A stretch of DNA of 64,000 bases from Alteriqipengyuania lutimaris (GTDB lineage Bacteria; Pseudomonadota; Alphaproteobacteria; Sphingomonadales; Sphingomonadaceae). The notes beneath the pieces were generated by a model that ran no database searches, was not told the DNA's origin, and worked only from the letters and a program-made list of their open reading frames with translations. The position numbers and the translations under genes are program-made. Location: positions 930,001 to 994,000 of the forward strand of contig NZ_QRBB01000001.1 in the NCBI RefSeq assembly GCF_003363135.1. The letters are read 5' to 3'. The stretch's first letter is position 1; every line of letters starts with the position of its first letter. Positions 12,674 to 21,267 of the stretch are shown here, one piece after another.

Positions 12674-13612
12674 ATGGACAACCGCCCGGCGATTTCGATC
12701 AAGGATCTGACCAAGCGATATGCCCCCGCGAAGGGCGAATCGGAGGGCAAGCTCGCACTGAAGGGCGTCAGCTTCGATGTCCCGCAGGGCGGGATTTTCG
12801 GCCTGCTCGGCCCCAATGGCGCCGGCAAGTCGACGCTGATCAACATCCTTGCGGGGCTGGTCGGCCGGACGAGCGGCAGCGCGGAAATCTGGGGCTTCGA
12901 CACCGCGAAGAACCCGCGCAACGCCAAGCGCGCGATCGGCATCGTGCCACAGGAAATCGTGTTCGACCCCTTCTTCACGCCGTTCGAGGTGCTCGAGAAT
13001 CAGGCCGGCTTCTACGGCGTGCCCAAGGACGAACGGCGCAGCGAGGAACTGCTGAAGGCGGTGCATCTGTGGGACAAGCGCGATGCCTATGCCCGCACCT
13101 TGTCGGGCGGGATGAAGCGCCGCCTGCTGATCGCGAAGGCGATGGTCCATTCGCCGCCGATCCTCGTCCTCGACGAGCCGACGGCGGGCGTCGACGTCGA
13201 ACTGCGACGGCAGCTGTGGGAACTGGTGACCGACCTCAACGCGCAGGGCGTCACCGTGGTGCTGACCACGCACTACCTCGAAGAGGCCGAAGAGCTGTGC
13301 GACCGGATCGCGATCATCAACCACGGCGAACTGATCGCGGACAAGCCGACGCGCGAGCTGGTGAGCATGGCGCGCGAGAAGATCATCAGGCTGGACGTCG
13401 ACAAGGACCTTGCCGGCCCGCCGATGGACGAAATGTTCACCCGCGCCGAAGTGACCGCGCCGCGCACGCTGGAAATCACCTATGATCGAGACAAGGCGAC
13501 TGCGGGACAGGTGCTCACCATCGTGCAGGGCCACGGCTACGCGATCGAGGATGTCTCGACGCTGGAACCCGATCTCGAAGACGTTTTCGTCCAGCTGACC
13601 GGCGCGGGCTGA
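12674..13612 (+). CDS. ABC transporter ATP-binding protein
   Basis: The 312-residue ATPase has Walker A (GPNGAGKST), the signature LSGGMKRR, Walker B (LVLDEPTAG) and the switch His in the TTHYLEEAE block. The C-terminal extension of about 80 residues is typical of DrrA/CcmA-like exporters. No permease gene lies next to it on either side, so its membrane partner must be encoded elsewhere. The substrate cannot be predicted. Confidence 0.9.
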   Translation: MDNRPAISIKDLTKRYAPAKGESEGKLALKGVSFDVPQGGIFGLLGPNGAGKSTLINILAGLVGRTSGSAEIWGFDTAKNPRNAKRAIGIVPQEIVFDPFFTPFEVLENQAGFYGVPKDERRSEELLKAVHLWDKRDAYARTLSGGMKRRLLIAKAMVHSPPILVLDEPTAGVDVELRRQLWELVTDLNAQGVTVVLTTHYLEEAEELCDRIAIINHGELIADKPTRELVSMAREKIIRLDVDKDLAGPPMDEMFTRAEVTAPRTLEITYDRDKATAGQVLTIVQGHGYAIEDVSTLEPDLEDVFVQLTGAG

Positions 13613-13709
13613 GCCCGCGGCTCTCCGCGCCGGCATCCAACGCCGTTGCAGTACTTTATCGGATCTGCGCGCTAACGTTTGTTCAACCCGTCGTCGCTAG
13701 TGCGTCGGG

Positions 13710-15644
13710 GTGAGAAAAATCTCATCTTTTTTCAGGACATTGCGGCCCTCATTCGCTTTGGCCTCGATGGCCGTTGCGCTGCTGGCCAGTCCCGTGGCGG
13801 CGCGGTGCATCGGCAGTTCCGATCCGCTGATCTACCGGATGGAGCTGGAAATCGGGCGGGATCCGGCCGCTGCGGTCGAATTGATAGACAAGGAAATCGC
13901 ACGCACAGCTCCGGCGCGAACGCGCCGGCTGGCGGAGCTGAACCTGGCCAAGTCGCAGGCCCTCTACATGAGCGGCTCGCCCTATCTGGCCCCGGTGGAG
14001 AAGGCGCGCAGTATCGCGGACGACTTCGCCCCGACCGACAATATCGGCCTCTATCTGCGGATCACCGACGCGGTGGAGCAGGAGCCGGGGCAGAAGATCG
14101 CTGCGGATTTGCGAGCAATCGCCCCCGATATCGAAGCCCTGCCTGCCGGGAGTCGCGCCCGAACCTGTCGTGAGACCGATCTCGCCTTTTACAACGACAT
14201 GGTGGAGCAGCCGCGCGAGGCGATGCAGTTCGCGATCGAGGCTTACCGCAATGCCGATGGTCACGCGACGACGATCGAGCGCGCGAAGGCTGCTTCGGTC
14301 CTCGCCTATCTGATGTCGAGCGGCCATGACTTCGATTACGCCAACGAGCTGCATTCCGAAGCCTACGCGATCCAGCGCGAACTCGGCCTGAGCGATCTTG
14401 CTTCCAACGAGGTGCTGCTGCGCGGCTACACGCATCTCGAGCGCGGCGACTGGAAGAGCGCGGTGGCAGATTTCCAAGCCTCCGCCCGCGAGGCGCGCAG
14501 CTATGGCAACCAGTATGCGATCGATTACGCGTTGCTGGGCGTGTGCGAAGCTGCCCTCGAAGGTGATCTGATCGAGCTCGCCGCGCCGGCTTGCGAGCGC
14601 GCCCACGAGGGGCTGGCCGTGACCGGCGACAGGATGGGCTTCCCCGCGACGAGGCTGCTGGCGAAACTGCGGGTGGAGCAGGGGGACAGTGCCGCAGCCC
14701 TGCGATTGATCGACCCGCTGGTCGCCGGGGGCAAGGGCGCGGCCTCGACGCTGGACTGGATCATGGCGCTGAAGACGCGCGCGCAGGCCCTGTCGAACCT
14801 CGGCCGCAATGCGCAAGCCTATGACGTGATGCGTCGGGCAGATGAAATCTCGTCCGAGATGTGGGAGGGGGAGGTACAAAGCGGCGTCGCCGCGATGCAG
14901 GCACGGTTCCAGAACGAGGAACTGCAACGACGCCTGTCTGCCGAAGAGCGCGCAAGCAATGCGCGCCTGCGGCTCGCCATCGCAGTGATTGCGGGTTCCG
15001 TCACCACGCTCGCGCTGCTCGGCGCGCTGATCTTTTCGCTCCTGCGTCACCGCCGCAAGTTCCGCCGTCTCGCGATGACCGACCCGCTGACCGGTCTCGC
15101 CAATCGGCGCGCGACGCTGGAGAGGGCGGAGGAGGCGCTGCGGGCGATCGGAATGGGCAGGCCTCGCGCGTCCATCGCGCTGCTGGACATCGACCATTTC
15201 AAATCGTGCAACGATCGCTTCGGTCACGATGCGGGCGATGCAATCCTGCGCGAGTTCGCGCGGATCGTGCAGGACTGCGTTCGCCCGACCGACATTGTCG
15301 GGCGCTGGGGCGGTGAGGAGTTCGTGCTGGTTTTCCCCGCCACGCACGTGCGGGAGGCGGCCATGATCATCGACCGGATCCGCGTCCGGGCCGCGCGCAA
15401 GCCGTTCGACTTCGCGAACGAGTACCGGCTCGAATTCAGTGCGGGGATCGCGATGCTGCACGAGAGCGACGACAAGGTGGGCGCGTGCATCACGCTGGCG
15501 GACAAGCGGCTCTATGCGGCCAAGGCGCAGGGGCGCGACCAGACCTGTATCGCAGGGGCCGAAAGCGCTGCCGCGCCGCCTTTGGAGGCCCGCGCAAAGC
15601 CCGGCGATGTTGAGCGAAGGGCCGGCGCCGCCCGGGCGGCCTGA
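13710..15644 (+). CDS. TPR-containing membrane diguanylate cyclase (GGDEF)
   Basis: The 644-residue protein begins with a signal peptide (cleavage near VAARC). A helical TPR-like sensor region of about 400 residues lies in the periplasm. One membrane helix follows (about residues 418-442, IAVIAGSVTTLALLGALIF). The GGDEF domain comes next, with an intact active-site loop GRWGGEEF and the LTGLANRR opening. The expected product is c-di-GMP, made in response to an unknown extracytoplasmic signal. An inhibitory RxxD site is not obvious. The GTG start at 13710 has a weak ribosome binding site. Confidence 0.9.
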   Translation: MRKISSFFRTLRPSFALASMAVALLASPVAARCIGSSDPLIYRMELEIGRDPAAAVELIDKEIARTAPARTRRLAELNLAKSQALYMSGSPYLAPVEKARSIADDFAPTDNIGLYLRITDAVEQEPGQKIAADLRAIAPDIEALPAGSRARTCRETDLAFYNDMVEQPREAMQFAIEAYRNADGHATTIERAKAASVLAYLMSSGHDFDYANELHSEAYAIQRELGLSDLASNEVLLRGYTHLERGDWKSAVADFQASAREARSYGNQYAIDYALLGVCEAALEGDLIELAAPACERAHEGLAVTGDRMGFPATRLLAKLRVEQGDSAAALRLIDPLVAGGKGAASTLDWIMALKTRAQALSNLGRNAQAYDVMRRADEISSEMWEGEVQSGVAAMQARFQNEELQRRLSAEERASNARLRLAIAVIAGSVTTLALLGALIFSLLRHRRKFRRLAMTDPLTGLANRRATLERAEEALRAIGMGRPRASIALLDIDHFKSCNDRFGHDAGDAILREFARIVQDCVRPTDIVGRWGGEEFVLVFPATHVREAAMIIDRIRVRAARKPFDFANEYRLEFSAGIAMLHESDDKVGACITLADKRLYAAKAQGRDQTCIAGAESAAAPPLEARAKPGDVERRAGAARAA

Positions 15645-15714
15645 TCTTCGCTCCCCACGCTGACGAGGTGCGCTTCCGCTTGCGGCCTCCGCGCGCTCCC
15701 GCCATGACGCGGGA

Positions 15715-17316
15715 ATGACCGAGAAACATGACGATACCACGCACGACGTGCTGGTCATCGGGTCCGGCGCCGCAGGCCTCACCGCCGCACTCGCGCTGGC
15801 CGAAGAGAAGAAGGTGCTGGTCCTCGCCAAGGGATCGCTCACCGGCGGCAGCACTGCCTGGGCGCAGGGCGGGATCGCCGCCGTACTCGACGCGGGCGAC
15901 ACCTTCGAGGATCACATCCACGACACGATGGTGGCGGGCGCCGGGCTGAACGACCGCGACACGGTGGAGTTCGTGATCGAGCGCGCGCCCCACGCGATCG
16001 ACCGGCTGATCGAGCTCGGCGTGCCATTCAACAAGGAAAGCGGCGCGCTCCACCTTACGCGCGAGGGCGGCCATTCGCACCGTCGCATCGTCCATGTGGA
16101 CGACGCGACCGGCTGGGCGGTGCAGTCCGCGCTGCTCAAGGCGGCGGAGGCCAATCCCAACATCACCCTGCTGCCGGGCCGATCCTGCATCGACCTGATC
16201 ACCGGGCGGCACGAGCTGCGGTACTCGGGCGCGGGGCAGGTCTGGGGCGCCTACGCGCTCAACGAAGCGACCGGCGAGGTCGAGCGGCATGTCGCGCGCG
16301 CGACCGTGATGGCCGCAGGCGGGGCGGGGCGCTGCTACCTTTTCTCCACCGCGCCGCGCGGGGCGACGGGTGACGGGATCGCGATGGCGTGGCGGGCGGG
16401 CGCGCGCGTCTCCAACATGGAGATGATGCAGTTCCACCCGACCTGCCTCTACAATCTCGAGGTCAAGAACTTCCTCATCACCGAGGCGGTGCGGGGCGAG
16501 GGCGGGCGGCTGTTCAACCCGCGCACGGGAGAGCGGTTCATGACCGCCTATGACCCGGAGCGGATGGAGCTGGCCCCACGCGACGTGGTTGCGCGGGCGA
16601 ACGACGACCAGATCAAGCGCTACGGGCTCGATTACGTCCATCTCGACATCAGCCACAAACCGCCCGAGTTCGTGCGCGAGCATTTCCCGACCATCCACGA
16701 AAAGCTGCTGGGTCTTGGAATCGACATGACGAAGGAACCGATCCCCGTGGTGCCCGCGCAGCATTATACCTGCGGCGGCGTGCTGGTGGACCTGTTCGCG
16801 CGCACCGACCTGCCCGGCCTGTGGGCGGCGGGGGAATGCACGGAAAGCGGGCTGCACGGGGCGAACCGGCTAGCGTCGAACAGCCTGCTCGAATGCTTCG
16901 TCTTCGGCGAGGCCGCGGCGCGCGACATCCTGTCGATGTGGGACGAGCTCGATGCCCCGCCCGAGATTCGCCCGTGGGACGCCAGCCGGGTGACCGATTC
17001 GGACGAAGAGGTCGTGATCAAGCAGAACTGGACCGAGATCCGCCGCTTCATGTGGAACTATGTCGGCATCGTGCGCACGACCAAGCGGCTGGAGCGTGCA
17101 GCGAACCGCATCCGCCTGCTCCAGTCGGAGATCGAGGATTACTACGGATCGTTCCGCGTCACGACCGACCTGATCGAACTGCGCAACCTCGTCCAGTCGG
17201 CCGAGCTGATCGTGGGCTGCGCGCTCAAGCGGCAGGAAAGCCGGGGGCTGCACTTCACGCTCGACCACCCGCAGACCGATCCGATCGCGAACGATACCGT
17301 CCTGCTGCCGCGCTGA
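15715..17316 (+). CDS. nadB: L-aspartate oxidase
   Basis: The 533-residue product has the FAD-binding GSGAAGLTAAL motif near the N-terminus, the STAWAQGGIAA block, and the active-site regions HLTREGGHSHRR and QFHPTCLY shared with succinate dehydrogenase flavoproteins. C-terminal helices carry the usual YVGIVRT segment. It oxidises L-aspartate to iminoaspartate, the first step of de novo NAD synthesis. The partners nadA and nadC are not in the window. Confidence 0.95.
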   Translation: MTEKHDDTTHDVLVIGSGAAGLTAALALAEEKKVLVLAKGSLTGGSTAWAQGGIAAVLDAGDTFEDHIHDTMVAGAGLNDRDTVEFVIERAPHAIDRLIELGVPFNKESGALHLTREGGHSHRRIVHVDDATGWAVQSALLKAAEANPNITLLPGRSCIDLITGRHELRYSGAGQVWGAYALNEATGEVERHVARATVMAAGGAGRCYLFSTAPRGATGDGIAMAWRAGARVSNMEMMQFHPTCLYNLEVKNFLITEAVRGEGGRLFNPRTGERFMTAYDPERMELAPRDVVARANDDQIKRYGLDYVHLDISHKPPEFVREHFPTIHEKLLGLGIDMTKEPIPVVPAQHYTCGGVLVDLFARTDLPGLWAAGECTESGLHGANRLASNSLLECFVFGEAAARDILSMWDELDAPPEIRPWDASRVTDSDEEVVIKQNWTEIRRFMWNYVGIVRTTKRLERAANRIRLLQSEIEDYYGSFRVTTDLIELRNLVQSAELIVGCALKRQESRGLHFTLDHPQTDPIANDTVLLPR

Positions 17317-17370
17317 GGGGACCGGCCGCGAGGCCCCGCAGGGCGGCGACCGGTCCGCGCTCCGATCGAC

Positions 17371-17601
17371 TTAGAAGTCGAAGGTCGTCGGCGTCGGCTC
17401 GGGGAACATTCCCCAGGTCGTGCCGTCGCCGCCGGTGGGATCGCCCTTCACGAGGCTGACGATATCGATGCCGCCGGCCACGGTGTCGAGCGCTTCCGCG
17501 TCGAGCTTGGCGATGCGGGCCCGGGCGCCGGTCGATGCCGCGGTGAGGCTCGCCTGGAGGTCGGTTGCGCCCAGCCGCGCGGCTTTCTTCATGCTGCTCA
17601 T
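17371..17601 (-). CDS. RiPP-precursor-like peptide with double-glycine leader (putative)
   Basis: The 76-residue product has an Ala/Lys-rich N-terminal leader ending in LDAEALDTVAGG (residues 33-44). This closely matches the LxxEELxxVAGG cleavage region of NHLP/Nif11-type RiPP leaders. The 32-residue segment after Gly44 has no Cys and is rich in Thr, Pro, Asp and aromatics, ending TFDF. A textbook AAGGAG ribosome binding site sits six bases before ATG at 17601. The gene lies 32 bp after a Cys-rich protein gene, so the two form a unit. No maturase or peptidase-ABC exporter is visible nearby, so the assignment rests on the leader alone. Confidence 0.6.
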   Translation of the reverse strand: MSSMKKAARLGATDLQASLTAASTGARARIAKLDAEALDTVAGGIDIVSLVKGDPTGGDGTTWGMFPEPTPTTFDF

Positions 17602-17633
17602 GGTCTTCTCCTTTGGTACGATGATCCGGACAT

Positions 17634-18137
17634 TCAGATGCGAACCGTGGCCCCACCGTCCGGATCATGGGCGGGTGACGGAACTTTTTCCGGGCGCACC
17701 GGGCCGACGGGCGATCGCGGAACGTGGATTGGCTGCGACCGGTGGCGCCTGGTGGTGATCTGCGGGCAGCGCACGCAGCTGGCGGTGCCGTTTTCGGCGA
17801 ACCACCGGCAGGTGGCGCGCAGGGTGCATGCGGGTGCCACGTCGACGACCGGCTGCATCTGCTCGATGATGGCCTTGCCGAGGCCGCAGCCGCCATCGCG
17901 CCACTGGCCGCAGCCGTTGTTCGCGCACGGCGCCGAAAAGCGCAGGGCATGGCCGGGATCGACCCCGAGGCTCTCGGGATCGAAATCCTCCGGCAGTGCG
18001 ACATCCTTTTCGAGGTAAGAGACCCGGGCCTCTGCCCCTCCCTTGCCGTCGTCCTCTTCCAGCACCACCCCGATGAGCTTCGCTTCGGGATGCTGGTGCG
18101 GCGCGCTCGGGCAATCGAGCACCTTCTCGTCGGCCAT
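17634..18137 (-). CDS. Cys-rich protein of unknown function, operon with RiPP-like peptide
   Basis: The 167-residue product is read from ATG at 18137 (preceded by a GGGGGGAG stretch). It has eight Cys: one near the N-terminus, three in a CANNGC...GGC block around the middle, and four in the C-terminal CTLRATC...CVRC region. The spacing suggests an iron-sulfur cluster or structural zinc sites. I recognise the general style (CRWF...CxRCPQ proteins occasionally labelled nitrogen fixation protein) but no proven function. Its position directly upstream of the leader-bearing peptide makes a maturation or immunity role possible; this is inference. Confidence 0.65.
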   Translation of the reverse strand: MADEKVLDCPSAPHQHPEAKLIGVVLEEDDGKGGAEARVSYLEKDVALPEDFDPESLGVDPGHALRFSAPCANNGCGQWRDGGCGLGKAIIEQMQPVVDVAPACTLRATCRWFAENGTASCVRCPQITTRRHRSQPIHVPRSPVGPVRPEKVPSPAHDPDGGATVRI

Positions 18138-18219
18138 GTTCGCTCCCCCCTTCTGGTCGATCGCGAGTCCTTTGGGGCAGAGTATCGCGGGGGGATCGCG
18201 CTGTTCATCGGGCAAGCGT

Positions 18220-18239
18220 GCTAGTGCAGCTGTACTAGC
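18220..18239. promoter_or_regulatory. 20-bp near-perfect palindrome, candidate operator
   Basis: The sequence GCTAGTGCAGCTGTACTAGC has perfect 6-bp outer arms and a CAGCTG core, with a single mismatched pair. It lies 83 bp upstream of the Cys-rich/RiPP-like unit on one side and 161 bp upstream of the acidic lipoprotein on the other. The size and symmetry suit a dimeric regulator such as a LuxR-type quorum-sensing activator. Confidence 0.5.
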
Positions 18240-18400
18240 TCCCAGCGATGCGCGTGCGCGGGCATGCGGCGCGGCGGGTCGATCATGTACGAACGGGACC
18301 GTGAAACTTGATGCATATTAGTTTATGGCCGGATCGTGGCGGGCGGCCATTGGTGGGGTGAGCCGCCCATCTGGGCGGAGGCAACAGAAGGACAGATATC

Positions 18401-18682
18401 ATGAAGAAGCTCGCACTTTTCGCCGCTCTCCCGGTCGCTGCCCTGGCGCTGAGCGCCTGTGGTGAAGACAGCGCCGTCGAAGAGCAGGGCGACATGCTTG
18501 AAGAGCGTGCCGACGAAGTCGAAGATTACGGCGACGACACTGCCGCAGCGCTCGAAGAGCAGGCCGACGAAGCCTCCACCGATGCGCGCGAAGACGCTCT
18601 GAACGAGCGTGCCGAGGAAATCGACGACATCGGCGACGAACGCGCCGACGAGCTCAACGAAGCCGCCGACGAAATGGAATAA
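18401..18682 (+). CDS. Acidic small lipoprotein
   Basis: The 93-residue product has a lipoprotein signal (lipobox LSAC, Cys20). The mature part is extremely acidic and helical, with two related copies of an ERADEVEDYGDD / ERAEEIDDIGDE segment. AAGGA lies before the ATG and a rho-independent terminator follows, so it is a single-gene transcript. Proteins like this are frequent in Erythrobacteraceae; no function is known. The alternating charged heptads suggest a coiled coil. Confidence 0.8.
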   Translation: MKKLALFAALPVAALALSACGEDSAVEEQGDMLEERADEVEDYGDDTAAALEEQADEASTDAREDALNERAEEIDDIGDERADELNEAADEME

Positions 18683-18696
18683 GGCCAAGCGCCTGA

Positions 18697-18949
18697 TTAA
18701 AGCCGATTTTCGGTAGAAGGGCCCTCGTCAGCAATGGCGGGGGCCTTTTTGTCGGCGCCAAAGCCGCTAGGCGCCCCGGTGACGCAACTGAATCCGCCCG
18801 CGAATTTTTCCCACAGTTTGATGTCGCCCGGCGGAGCCTTCCGAATCGGCGCGACCGGTGCCTTTACCGACTCGTCCAGACCTTTCGGCGCGTCGTCCGA
18901 TCCTTTTTTGCAGCGGCTCGCCCTTGCGCGTGTCGCCTCGCTGATTCAT
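18697..18949 (-). pseudogene. Small gene frameshifted in an A6 tract
   Basis: ATG at 18949 has an excellent AAGGAGG ribosome binding site, but the frame it opens turns Arg-rich and stops at 18767. If one A of the A6 run (T6 at 18904-18909 on the plus strand) is skipped, the reading continues to 18697. That gives an 83-residue protein with normal composition: a KGSDDAPKGLDESVKAP linker, then GDIKLWEKFAGGFSCVTGAPSGFG. Codon use is good before the run in one frame and after it in the other. This is either a frameshift mutation, a slippage-expressed gene or a base-call error. Function is unknown. Confidence 0.6.
18719..18750 (+). terminator. Rho-independent terminator after acidic lipoprotein gene
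   Basis: A stem of about 11 bp (GGGCCCTCGTC opposite TGGCGGGGGCC, two G-T pairs) is followed by TTTTT. It lies 36 bp past the stop of the lipoprotein gene, and it overlaps the distal part of the minus-strand broken gene. Confidence 0.75.
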
Positions 18950-19111
18950 GTTTGTCCTCCTTCGCGATCCGGACGGTAACCGGGCGACCGCGAAACAGTC
19001 TTTCGCGAGGGCGTATCGACGTCGTGGGCCAGGCCTGCCGATGCGCGACAAATCAGACACGGCACGGCGGCGTATCTGCGTCACCGGTCGCAATTGCTTT
19101 AGGGGCGGTTC

Positions 19112-21178
19112 ATGGAATTCAGCGCAGGCGAAACCGATATCTCCACCACAGGTGACGAGATGGAGCAGCCCAAGAGCAAGACCGGGCAGCCCGCCAGCGC
19201 ACCGTCCTCCGACAAGGGCGTGACGCAGGCGAAGTCCCCAGCAAAGGCAGTGACGATGGAACAGGACGACAGCGGATCGGAAGACCTGGTGGCAGAGGTC
19301 GCCGCCGAAGCGGTGGCCAAGGCCGCGGCAGCGAGCATGGGCGATGATTCCGACAGCAAGAAGGTCAATCCGCGCCGGTTCGAGATCGTCACCGACCATT
19401 CGCGCGATGCGAACCTCACCGAATTCGGCAAGGAAACGCTGAAGGACCGCTACCTGTTGCCGGGCGAGGACTTCCAGGATCTGTTCGCGCGCGTCGCGGA
19501 TGCCTATGCCGACGATCAGGCGCATGCGCAGCGGCTCTATGATTACATCTCCAACCTGTGGTTCATGCCCGCGACCCCGGTGCTGTCGAACGGCGGCACC
19601 GCGCGCGGACTGCCGATCAGCTGCTACCTCAACTCGGTCGAGGACAGCCTCAACGGCATCGTGAACACCTGGAACGAGAACGTGTGGCTCGCCTCCAAGG
19701 GCGGCGGCATCGGTACCTACTGGGGCAGTGTGCGCGGCATCGGCGAGCCGGTCGGCCTCAACGGCAAGACCAGCGGCATCATCCCCTTCGTGCGGGTGAT
19801 GGATTCGCTCACGCTGGCGATCTCGCAGGGCTCGCTGCGGCGCGGATCGGCTGCCTGCTACATCGACATCAGCCATCCCGAGATCGAGGAATTCCTCGAA
19901 ATCCGTAAGCCCTCGGGCGACTTCAACCGCAAGGCGCTGAACCTCCACCACGGCGTGCTCGTCACCGACGAGTTCATGGAGAAGGTCCGCGCAGGCGAGG
20001 AATTCGACCTCGTCTCCCCGCGCGACGGTTCGGTCCGCAAGACGGTCGACGCGCGCAGCCTGTTCCAGAAGCTGGTCGAGACGCGCCTCGCCACGGGCGA
20101 GCCCTACATCGTGTTCTCCGATACGGTGAACCGGATGATGCCCAAGCATCACCGCGACCTCGGCTTGAAAGTGTCGACCTCCAACCTGTGCAGCGAGATC
20201 ACGCTGCCCACCGGGCGCGACCACCTGGGCAACGATCGCACGGCGGTGTGCTGCCTCAGCTCGCTCAACCTCGAGAAGTGGGACGAGTGGAACGGCGACA
20301 AGCAGTTCATCGAGGATGTCATGCGCATGCTCGACAACGTGCTGCAGGACTATATCGACCGCGCCCCGCCCGAAATGGCGCGGGCCAAGTATTCTGCGTC
20401 GCGCGAGCGTTCGGTCGGCCTGGGCGTGATGGGATTCCACTCGTTCCTCCAGTCGAAAAACCTGGCGCTCGAAGGGCCGATGGCGAAAGCGTGGAACATC
20501 AAGATGTTCCAGCACATCTCCACCGCCGCCAACGAAGCATCGATGATGCTCGCGCACGAGCGTGGGCCGTGCCCCGATGCCGAGGAAATGGGCGCGATGG
20601 AGCGCTTCAGCTGCAAGATGGCGATCGCGCCGACCGCGTCGATCAGCATCATCTGCGGCGGGACCTCGGCGTGCATCGAGCCGATCCCGGCGAATATCTA
20701 TACCCACAAGACGCTGTCGGGCTCGTTCGTCGTCAAGAACCCCTATCTGCAGGAACTGCTGGCGAAGAAGAGCAAGGATTCGACCAATGTGTGGAATTCG
20801 ATCCTCGAACGTGGCGGTTCGGTTGCCCACCTCGACTTCCTGACTCCGGAGGAAAAGGCGACCTACCGGACCAGCTTCGAGGTCGACCAGCGCTGGCTGC
20901 TCGAATTCGCGGCCGATCGTGCGCCGATGATCGACCAGGCGCAGAGCCTCAATCTCTTCATCCCCGCCGATGTCGACAAGTGGGACCTGATGATGCTGCA
21001 CTTCCACGCGTGGGAGAAGGGCATCAAGTCGCTCTACTACCTGCGCTCCAAGAGCGTGCAGCGCGCGGGCTTCGCCGGCGGCGTGGAGGCGGACAACACC
21101 TCCGAAGCCGCGAAGTACGAGCTTGCGGCAGGCGCCACTGAAGAGACTGACTACGAGGAATGTCTCGCTTGCCAGTAA
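19112..21178 (+). CDS. nrdA: Class I ribonucleoside-diphosphate reductase, alpha subunit
   Basis: The 688-residue product has the catalytic ten-stranded barrel: the redox Cys in SCYLNS, the NLCSE motif with the thiyl-radical Cys, and the second redox Cys in CCLSSLNL. The C-terminal CLACQ Cys pair reloads the active site. About 90 N-terminal residues are low-complexity and charged and do not form an ATP-cone, so the usual dATP overall-activity domain is missing. It reduces ribonucleotides to deoxyribonucleotides together with NrdB, encoded 2.2 kb downstream. No NrdR box pair was recognised upstream. Confidence 0.95.
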   Translation: MEFSAGETDISTTGDEMEQPKSKTGQPASAPSSDKGVTQAKSPAKAVTMEQDDSGSEDLVAEVAAEAVAKAAAASMGDDSDSKKVNPRRFEIVTDHSRDANLTEFGKETLKDRYLLPGEDFQDLFARVADAYADDQAHAQRLYDYISNLWFMPATPVLSNGGTARGLPISCYLNSVEDSLNGIVNTWNENVWLASKGGGIGTYWGSVRGIGEPVGLNGKTSGIIPFVRVMDSLTLAISQGSLRRGSAACYIDISHPEIEEFLEIRKPSGDFNRKALNLHHGVLVTDEFMEKVRAGEEFDLVSPRDGSVRKTVDARSLFQKLVETRLATGEPYIVFSDTVNRMMPKHHRDLGLKVSTSNLCSEITLPTGRDHLGNDRTAVCCLSSLNLEKWDEWNGDKQFIEDVMRMLDNVLQDYIDRAPPEMARAKYSASRERSVGLGVMGFHSFLQSKNLALEGPMAKAWNIKMFQHISTAANEASMMLAHERGPCPDAEEMGAMERFSCKMAIAPTASISIICGGTSACIEPIPANIYTHKTLSGSFVVKNPYLQELLAKKSKDSTNVWNSILERGGSVAHLDFLTPEEKATYRTSFEVDQRWLLEFAADRAPMIDQAQSLNLFIPADVDKWDLMMLHFHAWEKGIKSLYYLRSKSVQRAGFAGGVEADNTSEAAKYELAAGATEETDYEECLACQ

Positions 21179-21267
21179 GGGCTTTCGGCAGGAACGTGTC
21201 GCAAGTTGCGCCGGCTGCGGTTGGCCGCCAGGCCTTGCCGGAGGTGCGCGGAAGAGGGGGCTGAAGC

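Noticed and set aside
17317..17370. Possible terminator between nadB and the RiPP-like gene
   Set aside because: The inverted GGACCGG/CCGGTCC repeat has no T run on either side and imperfect inner pairing.
18950..19111. NrdR box pair upstream of nrdA
   Set aside because: I could not find a pair of matches to the NrdR consensus in the gap.
18767..21007. 746-codon minus-strand frame across nrdA
   Set aside because: Antisense shadow; only its last part (from 18949) is relevant, as the start of the broken small gene.
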